64,000 nucleotides of DNA from Umbilicaria muhlenbergii (taxonomy: Eukaryota > Ascomycota > Lecanoromycetes > Umbilicariales > Umbilicariaceae), in assembly GCA_000611775.1 (NCBI GenBank), contig KK106982.1, positions 1,782,643-1,846,642 of the forward strand, written 5' to 3'. The notes beneath the pieces were generated by a model. It did no database searches. It was not told the DNA's origin and saw only the letters and a program-made list of their open reading frames with translations. Position 1 is the stretch's first letter; each line of letters opens with the position of its first letter. Positions 55,196 to 64,000 of the stretch are shown in pieces. The translations under genes and the position numbers were made by a program.

Positions 55196-57928
55196 ATGTC
55201 GCCCGTCAATCCCCACGTTGTCAACCAGTTACGTCAACTCATCTACTACCACCTCGACTGCAACCTCCTTCGGAATGCTCTATTCCTGGCTGGGCGCCTC
55301 CATGCATACGAGCCACGAGCATCCGAAGCTGGATATCTACTGGGACTATGTCACCTACGGCTAGGGCAGATCAAGGCTGCTTACGACGCAAGCAAGCAAT
55401 CTGGATCGAGAGGAACACATCTGGGATGTTCATACGTCTATGCACAAGCTTGCTTGGGGTTGGAGCGATACATAGAGGGTATTACTGCGTTGGACAGAAG
55501 TAGAGGCTTGTGGGCTACACGGAATAGCTGGAGTACGTGGAGGGCTCTCATGTGCATCGGGTGTTGTGAACACTGGCTAACGTTATGGGCGTTCAAGACA
55601 AACACAGCGACTCTCGGAGACAACATTTACCAGATGCTGCCGCGGTGCTATGTCTACAGGGCAAGCTATGGCACGCTCACGAAGACACGAACAAGGCGAT
55701 CGACTGCTATGCCGAGGCGCTCAAGCTTAACCCGTTCATGTGGGATGCGTTTCTGGGTCTTTGCGACATTGGTTTGTGATCTTCGGCAAATCGATTACCC
55801 ACTTGCTAATATCGTTCAGGTGTAAACGTCCGGATACCGAATATCTTTAAGATGACCCCGGAGATGATGAGCATTCTAGCAGCGCCTTCGAACGATGAGA
55901 TATCGCTTGGAGTACTAGATGAATTTCAGCCTTCGAATGGTCCTCTGCAAACACAAATGAGTAATAGTAATAACATTCAGCTACCATCGAACCACGATCC
56001 CTTCAGCATCTCGAGAAACAAGGCGAATGGAGATGCGAGCCTCAATTTCGGTAGCTCGGCGCTTTTTGAAAAATTCAATGGGAGTACAATCGCCGTGACG
56101 CCAGTTGCTGGAGGGGGAGGCATCGATTTCGAGGCACTCGAGAGTCCTCCAGGATTTGGTGATAGCATCGACAGACGTGTCCTTGCAGGCAAGGATATTG
56201 AAGTAGGAGTAGTCGCTGGAGGTCCAATAACTACCGAGCCGCCGCATGCACCTGTCAGAAAAGCACGGACTTTGCAAGGAATCGGAATGGACTTTAGTGT
56301 CGATGCTCCGCCGAAGATGAGTTCGACCTCTGTGAGATCGAAGAACAGAAGCAAAGGCGACTCGGAAGAGGCGGATGCTGCTACTGTCAATAGACTCCTC
56401 ACGTTGAATACTGGCAGAGACCAACGAAAGCGAACAGTTTCTGGCCAGGCGGCGCCTCCAGTATTGACTGCTCCAACCGCAAACCTCAGTACACATGCAG
56501 AGGACCCCTCAGCGCCGCAGAGAAGAAGTGTCAGGCTGTTCAACCAGATTCGACCTGCGAGTAGCAAATTCTCATCCTCTACTGGTACCATGAGCTTAAA
56601 AGAAGGGAGGGAACTTAAGAAAGTCAAAGCCACAGGTACTAAAGGTCGGAGTGCGAACCCATCTACGGTCGGCCGAGTGGTTAGCGGAAACCGGAAGCAT
56701 GGTGATCCAATGGACCTTGATGGTAAAGAGCCACGAGCATCCACCAACGCCGTCGAAATACCCCAACCTGCAAACCAGAAACCGGCCGTCAACGACAAAG
56801 TCAAGCAGTACGAGAGTCTGCAAACGCTTCTGGATCTTCTAAAGAGCCTTGGGAGCGGCTATTTCGCCTTGAGTCATTATCAGTGTCAAGATGCCCTCCA
56901 AATCTTCAACTCCATTCCATCTCAACAACGAGAAACACCCTGGGTCCTTGCGCAGATCGGTCGAGCACTCTACGAACAAGCCAACTACGCCGAAGCAGAC
57001 AAATACTTCGCCCGGATAAGAACCATGGCGCCATCCCGACTCGAAGACATGGAAGTCTACTCGACCATCCTCTGGCACCTCAAACGCGACGTCGACCTCG
57101 CCTACCTCGCCCACGAACTCATCGACATCGACCGCCTGCACCCCTCCTCCTGGTGCGCCATCGGCAACTCCTTCTCCCTGCAACGCGACCACGACCAAGC
57201 CCTCAAATGCTTCAAACGCGCCACCCAGCTCGACCCCAACTTCGCCTACGCCTTCACGCTGCAGGGCCACGAACACGTCGCCAGCGAAGAATTCGACAAG
57301 GCCCTCTCGGCCTACCGCGCCGCCATCGCGGCCGACTCCCGCCACTATAACGCCTGGTACGGCCTCGGGAAGGTGTTTGAAAAACAGGGGAAGTTCGACA
57401 TCGCCGAACAGCACTACCGCACCGCCGCGGCTATCAATCCCACCAATGCCGTCCTCGTCTGCTGCATCGGCGTCGTGCTGGAGAAACTCAAGAATCCCAA
57501 GGCGGCGCTGCTGCAGTATACGCGGGCGTGTGAACTGGCGCCGCGGTCGGCGTTGTCGCGGTTTAAGAAGGCGAGGGTGCTGATGGCGGCGAAGGAGATG
57601 CAGCTTGCGCTTGTGGAGTTGCGGGTCTTGAATGATATTGCGCCGGATGAGGCGAATGTGCACTTTTTGTTGGGGAAGCTTTATAAGGGGATGAGGAGGA
57701 AGGGGGAGGCGATTCGACATTTTACGGCGGCGTTGAATTTGGATCCGAAGGTACGTGGTATTTCTCTCCGTGTGCTCTGGGGCGAGGGATTGGGGGGGGG
57801 GGGGGTTATTGTATGAGGGTTTGGGGAATGTTTGCTGATGAGCGTGTTGGCGGTAGGCGTCGCATTATATCAAGGAGGCGATGGAGCAGATGGAAGATGA
57901 GGACGACGAGGGGGATGACATGCAGTAA
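55196..57928 (+). CDS. CDC27: Anaphase-promoting complex subunit 3 (CDC27/BimA), TPR protein
   Basis: APC/C subunit that binds Cdh1/Cdc20 and drives mitotic exit. Exons 55196-55532, 55598-55771, 55820-57750, 57857-57928; introns 65, 48 and 106 bp; 837 residues. N-terminal TPRs (LRQLIYYHLDCNLLRNALFL, LLGLCHLRLG), then a Ser/Pro-rich central linker (about 205-510), then a C-terminal TPR superhelix: LAQIGRALYEQANYAEADKY, WCAIGNSFSLQRDHDQAL, AYTLQGHE-like repeat, WYGLGKVFEKQGKFDIAEQH, and others. The end DDEGDDMQ is short and acidic. C-terminal third passes from C-rich to G-rich third positions near 57480. The last intron contains a run of 14 G. Confidence 0.93.
57788..57804 (+). repeat. Poly-G run in the last CDC27 intron
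   Basis: About 14 G in a row within the 106-bp intron; could form a G-quadruplex in the RNA. Confidence 0.8.
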
Positions 57929-58827
57929 CGTTGCTCTGACGCTGAGCCGAGCCGAGCTCAAGTCGAAGCAGAAGCGTAACGGTTTGGCATTCGCGGACGA
58001 GGGAATGAGCGCTCTGGTCCCCGCTTACTTTCTTCTTGGGCCTTCCCCGGAGACGGAGGAAGTGACCGACTTGGAAGAGGGACGGATTAGAGGATTCGCG
58101 TTGTGGTTATCGTTTGCATAGCACGGCGTTCTCTGTCTTGTTTCCATGCTGCGAACGCCCCATCCCTCCTATGGAAGAATACCTATGGCATGCAGCGGGG
58201 CGTTTCTCTTTTTTCTCTTGGGTTTGCGCTGGGGGCAGGACGAAATGATGGATGGATGGATGGATGGATGGGTTCTATCACGAAGGAATGAACGAAGGGC
58301 GGGGCGGTGGGGATGTATAATAGCGGTTTCGGAGAACTTTGTATCCCTGTACTGATAGGATTGAATGGATACATGCATCGGGTTGACATCACTGGAGTTT
58401 TGGAATCAAGATTGAAAGTAATGGGTTTGGTTCATGCTATGGGAGACGGATATCTATTGATGCGGAATGAGGCCCCTGGTTGAGGAATCTTGCTACCCCG
58501 AATGCAGGTAATGGTGTATGTGACTATCGTGTGAAGGGTATAGGAGGTAGGAAACATCACACCACCCCACTCTAATTCGATGCAACTCTTCCCCGTTTTC
58601 GAGTCGGTGCTGCCTACCCGCTGAAATCATTCCACCTAGATGGGTGCAAATGACCAGCTGATTCCCCCTTCGTTTTCTTCTTCAGCAATGTAACGGCGCG
58701 CACGCCTCTGCATCCCACTCAACCCTCCCTCTCCTCCCCAAAGCTCCTCTTCCTCCCCGAACCCCGTACACATCTCTGTGCAACTCCCCAGGCCACAACC
58801 CCCCCCCTTGCCCCCCGTACGAAGCCA
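57929..58827. other. Convergent 3' region, CDC27 / acyltransferase
   Basis: A short ATGG/GGAT tetranucleotide run is visible at about 58248-58270. The right end is C-rich on the plus strand. No gene. Confidence 0.5.
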
Positions 58828-59956
58828 TCACAGCACATCTCTAACCTTTCCCGTATCGGCCCCACTCGTCTTCGCAGCCCCATCGGCGTGTAGCTTATTC
58901 TGCAATACAACCTCCCGAGGATCTTTAGGGGTCTTGTATCGGATAGACTGCTGGGACGGAAGGTGGGAAGACGAGGGCTTGCGGCCGTGTTGAGCCGCTT
59001 GCCCCGCGGGGGTTTGGGTCAGGAGTTGGAGTTCGCGCAGCATGAGGTCGCGGGTAGTGCGGGTGAGGTCGTCGACGTCGGCGGGGGTGAGCCCTTTAGT
59101 CGAGATGGGTGGGAGGACTATTCAAACCAACGAATTAACGGATGTCTTTCCCGTAGAACCCCCCTCACCCCCCCCCCAGCAGGAAGACCCCTCCACAAGG
59201 ACTAAAGGGACAGAAAACCCCATGGAAAAACTCACCCTTCACCGGGATCCTCCCCCCCTCAAACCTTCTCGCGCTCGGACTCATCACCCCCGCATAAACC
59301 CCCGCCACAACCGGCACGACCTCCACCTGCGCCTTCACCGCCAGATGAAACGCCCCCTTCTTAAACGGCAGCAACTCCGCCTCCTGCGCATAACTCCTTG
59401 TCCCCTCCGGAAAGATAAACACGCTCTGCCCCTCCCGTCTCATCTCCTCCGCCGCCCCATCAAACGCCCTGACCGCCGTCTCCCGGTTCGCGCGGTCAAT
59501 AAACACCGTCCCGCTGAGCCGCATAAACCACCCGAGAAAGGGCACGCGGGCGAGCGATTTCTTCGCCGTGACGGCGCAGTGCGGCGGGAACACCGCGCCC
59601 AGCAAGAGCACGTCGAGTTCGCTCTGGTGGTTCGCGACGAAGACGGCGGGGCGCGTGGCGAGGTGTTGGGCGCCGGCGACGACGTCGAAGCGCACGCCGG
59701 TGAGGAGGCGCATGCTCCATTTGAAGGCGCGCGCGACGGTGTGTTGCGTGCTGCGGTGGTGGCCGGCGAGGCGGAGGGCGAGGGCGGCGAGGACGCCGTA
59801 GGCGGCGCAGAGGAGGAGGCAGAGGTAGGAGGAGAGGCAGCGGGCGTAGAAGGAGGGGAGGGGGTGGTGGAGGAGGAGGGAGAGGGCGTGGAGGGTAGGG
59901 ATGGAGAGGAGGGCGAGGAGGAGGAGGAGGAGCGGGTAGAAAAGGAGGGGGTGCAT
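58828..59956 (-). CDS. 1-acyl-sn-glycerol-3-phosphate acyltransferase (PlsC family)
   Basis: Makes phosphatidic acid from lysophosphatidic acid at the ER. Exons on the minus strand 59236-59956 and 58828-59093 (142-bp intron), 328 residues. N-terminal hydrophobic segments (residues about 4-65), then VANHQSELDVLLLG (the HX4D catalytic motif), KSLARVPFLGWFMRLSGTVFIDR, FIFPEGTRS (lysophosphatidate-binding EGTR), FKKGAFHLAV and PVVAG. The C-terminal tail of about 80 residues is polar and variable. I start at MHPLLFYPL; the frame stays open further upstream but that part is Pro/Ser-rich and unlikely. Same orientation as ACC1 upstream. Confidence 0.93.
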
Positions 59957-60633
59957 TGGTGGTGGTGGTGTTGTGGGGGTTCGAGGTGAGGGAAATGAAA
60001 GGGAGGAGTGGGAGGGAGGGATGGTGGATGTTTGCGAGGGGGCCGCGATGTCGGAAGCCGAGTGCCGAGGCTGGGTGGAGTCGAGTCTGGAGGGAGACGG
60101 GTTCGAGCTGGTTATGATCGTAGAATCATGGTCGAGTATGTGGATATGTGTGTAGAGAGCAGTGTATGTCAGGAGCGCCGGGTGATGTTGATGGGGAGGA
60201 CGGGGTGGGAGGATGATAGGTAGCGTGTGACCGCCCAAGCAAAAACCGACAGTAGCCCCCACACCATCGCCGAGCCCCCGAGGCTCGTTCTTCGGCACAG
60301 GCATCATGATGGTGACGCTCCCTGCACGCCAAAATGTCTTTCTTCGGACCTGTTGCTACATACATCGACCTTGCGGATAGCTACCTAGTCACCTTACGCA
60401 TTCGATGAGATGCTGCATGGCATGCGAAAAGCTGGTCTTTGAGTCCTCCAAATTACTGCTTGGGCTATCAAGCACGCGAGTTCTTACGGCCAATCATGTT
60501 AATAGAACTTATGTGACGCCGGGATTCGCATTGCTATTCTCCAGAAAATGTACAGATGTCAAACGAGCATAGAAAGATTGTAGAATTACCACGCTTAACC
60601 GCCGGAAAGCATTGCCCGAAACTCTCCGATCTT
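59957..60633. other. Acyltransferase promoter and ACC1 3' flank
   Basis: Purine-rich stretches on the plus strand at 59957-60060. Nothing else seen. Confidence 0.45.
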
Positions 60634-63600
60634 TCATGCACTGGTCAAATACTTCATCACCTCTTCCCTCTCTGCCACGGGCAACATTTCCAGAACCTGC
60701 TTCACCCCCTTCAATCCTCCGTCCTTGTTACCCCTCAGCAATGCAGCCACGTCAAAGGCTACGCCGTCGACCCTCATCGCCTCCACCTTGGCATGCACCG
60801 ACTTCTTGTTCTCCTCATACCACGTGGCAACTGCCCTGTCATCTGACTCAAACTCCGTGATACCGGTCCAGCTCTGCAGCGTCACCAGGTTCCGCTCACG
60901 CGCAGTGGGACCGCGGGTCGACGATGTGGCCATTTTCTTCAGGATCGATTCCTCGTCGAGACGTCGACGCAGACGCCAGTAGAAGAATCTTCGTGCATTC
61001 TTCCATTGCAGCGGATGTCTGATGGTGCCCTTAGCTTCCATTCTACCCGCCCGGTCATGGAGGTCTGCAAATTGGAGCGAGATTTGACTATAAACAGGCA
61101 ACAGAAGCTGTTCCCGCTCGGTCAATTTAACCTTGATGTCCGACTGCTGATCCTGCGAAAGGGACGGATTGGCCAGTGACCGCTTCAGCTGGGCGTATGT
61201 AGCATCCAAGCGTGCCATGGTCTCAAGCTGTTTGTCGCGGCGGAATTTGATGTTAACAATGCCTTCAGGCTCAAGTACACCGCCACGAGCGTCTTCGTCC
61301 GCGTACATTTCCATACAATCTGGATTGATGGTAGGATCGACGACGACCTAGAGAATGGATCAGTATAGGTCGTTAGAGCATGGGGAAGAATGCTATATAT
61401 GACTCACCCATGAGCCACCTCGAAGTTCACCAAACGGTGGGATGTATACGAAAATTGGCTGCTCGTATTTCACAAGCGCATCCACGATGAACGATCCATA
61501 CTTCAAGACTTCGTTATACATGTCCTTTTGACCACCGGAGAAACCACGCCAGTTAGCCAGGATCATCAGCGGTAGTTGCTCGCCAACGTTGAAATCCCGA
61601 ATAGCCTGTGCGGTCTTGAAGGCGGAATTAGGGTACCAGACACCACCGGCTTCATTCGAGATCTGTTCCGTAGAGTCCGGGTTGGCAGGGTCGGCCGGGG
61701 TAACGTTCTCGACAGATCGTGTCTCGACCGCAATCACACCCATGGGAATGCCGCCTAGACGTGCGCGTCCGACAACCACGGTCTTTGCCCACCCGCCAAG
61801 AGACTCCTGGAACGAGTCTTTGTCGAACAAGCCCGACAAGAAGCCCTCGTCGTCCTCTTTCCCAGTGATCATACATCTGACGTCAGCACCCTGCTTGGGG
61901 GGGTAGTAATCTATACTACGGTCCCAAGGATCGGTATGAGGTGCAATCGGGATAGGGCTGTTCTTCTTGTCTGGTACAAACGACATCCATTCAACAATCT
62001 TCGAGACGCCCTCGAAGTCGTCGTTGGCTGTCATGTGGGAAACACCATTCTTGTACATAATCTGCGTGCCACCTAATTGTAGGTTTGAGGTGTAAACTTC
62101 GCGACCGAGCACCTTGTTGAGAGCCGGAGCACCAGTCAGAATTATCGGTTGTCCTTCAATCTGGATGGCGCGCTGACCCAAGCGAACAAGATAAGCTCCG
62201 ATACCTGTCTTTCGTTAGAGTGATTCAACATTTAGACAACCAGGGAAACCCACCAACAGAGCGGCACGTCACTAAAGTAATGGTGAATATGTCTTCGTAA
62301 GCCCTCGACGTTGCACCGGCGATAAGTCCAGAACCTTTCAAACATTCAACACCGAGACCATCTTGAGCTCCGATGATAGCAGTGATCTTGTGCCTCTCTT
62401 CGCCATCTTCATTGACAGGCTCTGTGATCACGCTTCTAGTCTTACCATCCTCGAAGCGTTTTTTAGTCTCTGGTGTAAGGTAGAGATATTTGAAGCCAGC
62501 CTCGGGTTTTGAGACATCATTCCATGCCGCAGAAAAGTGTGGAAGAAGCTCTTCAGCTAGACCGATACGAGCGCCAGAGTTGGCTGAGAGATATATTCTT
62601 GGTATGCCCAGCTTTCTTGCGAGTTCCGTGCATTTGAAAAAGAACTTGTCTTCGGTTGGACCGAAGGAGCCTATCTGGTAAGTAATATCGTTGGCGACGA
62701 TGATGAACCTTCGGCCTCGGGGATATTCAGGGGTCTTGGCCGTTACGAGCCAGCCTACCATCCCGTGCGTGTTCGTTCCCGGCTCTCGTGAAACTTCCGC
62801 TAGATTGTCGTTGTCGTCGAGTATGAGCTCGCTGTATTCCATACACTCTCCGGGCTCTGGTCGCTTGTCTAGTAGTGCAGAGTTCTTTGAGACAGCCTTT
62901 GACCAGCTGTTCTGGAAGGCTTGACGGAATAACTCAGGGAAGTCGTAGACGAATTGAGTGCCCATCACATGGGCTTTGTACCGCCTGGGTTGCAAGGCCT
63001 CCTTGGTCGGATAGGGTGTGGAGACAGGTCTCAAGTGCATGGCGCCTATCTTTGTAGTACCACCGATGCTGTGGAAGATCCACTCGCCACCCTTGTCTGA
63101 CTTCCTCTCCGCATAGAGTTCGACCTGGATGACATATCCAGAAGTGTTGGTGATCACCACACGTAGTGGATATGGCATCCCTGTCGTTGGTTCTGTGCAT
63201 ATGATACGAATCTCAGCACCAGTGACCCGTAACCGCCATGCTCGCCGACCGAAACGATCCAAGAATCCCGCCAAGGCCTCTTCGACCTCTTCCGGTCGTA
63301 GAGGGAAGACCTGAGAAAAGTTGATGAAGATGTGGTTCATGTCAGAGTGATTGTTACCAATAATCTCCAAGGCGTCCAAAATATCGTTCATCAGTCTGTC
63401 CGCCTCTGAGATGAGATACTCAGCAGTGGGGATTTCTTCCCGGAGACGTCCAGGCCGTACAACAGCACGCGTGAAATAACGCTTGTCAACGGCCTTTTCT
63501 ACACCACGCTCAGGGGTCTTTCCAATCGCTTCGTAGACGTGGATGTTCCTGTTTTCGGTGAAGACTGGCTTGATACGGAACTTTGACAGCCGGCCGAGCT

Positions 63601-64000
63601 CGAGCTGGAAAGCCAGGGCGGGCTCGATATGTCGGATGCTGTCATCCTCTGCATATGTAGGCCCTCTAAAAGTGAAGTAGCCAGGATATGTGCCGTCCTT
63701 GTGGCCGCAGATGAACGTCAGTCTACGTACTCTGCGTGCCACCATCTCTTCTTTGTAGTCGGCCACAATTTGGGTGATGCGCTCGAGGATTTCATTGTCA
63801 TCGGAGGTCTCCGCGTCACGGATGGCAATGTTACAGACGCTGGTGAGTTCGTCATCGTCAACTTTTGGCTGAGCCGGTTTCCTCTTCGCAGCTAACTCAG
63901 GAATCAAGCCACCACTAGGGCGCTTCTTTGGACCGACCGATGGGAAGAGCTCCAGCGCTCTCATCAGGTATTCTTCGGCCTCGTCAAGATACTGCACGGG
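60634..64000 (-). CDS. ACC1: Acetyl-CoA carboxylase, C-terminal part (5' end outside window)
   Basis: Biotin-dependent carboxylation of acetyl-CoA to malonyl-CoA, first step of fatty-acid synthesis, in the cytosol. Minus-strand exons in the window: 62254-64000 (runs off the end), 61408-62204, 60634-61347; introns 49 and 60 bp. About 1085 residues present. The first 250 residues are the central domain linking BCCP to the carboxyltransferase ([30 protein letters not shown]). The carboxyltransferase domain follows: [64 protein letters not shown], then [23 protein letters not shown]-like core and [11 protein letters not shown]. End [17 protein letters not shown]-like. The gene lacks the C-to-G switch of its neighbours. 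Confidence 0.95.

Overview
The window reads as nuclear DNA of a filamentous ascomycete (Pezizomycotina, possibly a Dothideomycete). Genes are split by short GT-AG introns of about 47-140 bp. The gene set includes a velvet-domain protein, a NACHT-ankyrin NLR, NudE, a divergently paired phosphoketolase and acetate kinase, an intron-bearing histone H4 and a DUF3605 protein. There are no operons, CRISPR arrays, rRNA genes or convincing tRNAs, and I saw no transposon or virus-like element. A 260-base run of N (31284-31543) is an assembly gap. Exon borders were found by eye and tested by reading-frame continuity.

Layout. 0.5-12.6 kb: DBP9 helicase, an Argonaute that appears to lack its slicer residues, a weakly LRR-like protein, a repeat cluster, and a 975-aa repeat-rich membrane protein. 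12.6-19.5 kb: gene-poor, with a velvet protein and one small putative membrane protein. 19.5-25 kb: divergent MRPL31/TRS20, then a convergent amino-acid permease and UMP/CMP-kinase-like gene. 25-27 kb: nothing supported. 27-32 kb: haloalkane-dehalogenase-like hydrolase divergent from NudE (with the gap). 32.7-37.1 kb: NLR with a block of 18 near-identical 99-bp ankyrin units. 38-46.2 kb: RING/Cys-rich/SH3 protein, phosphoketolase and divergent acetate kinase. 46.7-55 kb: peroxisomal-type carrier with a LEA-like tail, histone H4, DUF3605 protein, cytochrome b5 reductase, SND2. 55.2-64 kb: APC3/CDC27, an acylglycerol-phosphate acyltransferase, and the 3' part of acetyl-CoA carboxylase running off the window.

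How genes relate. Phosphoketolase makes acetyl-phosphate and acetate kinase turns it into acetate plus ATP; the two start codons face each other across 730 bp. Acetyl-CoA carboxylase and the acyltransferase are consecutive lipid-synthesis genes on the same strand. Most other neighbours are unrelated housekeeping genes.

The most unusual signals are: (1) a repeated switch inside exons from C-rich to G-rich coding strand, seen in at least nine genes; (2) the NLR with its apparently freshly amplified ankyrin block; (3) the probable slicer-dead Argonaute; (4) a carrier fused to a LEA-like repeat tail.
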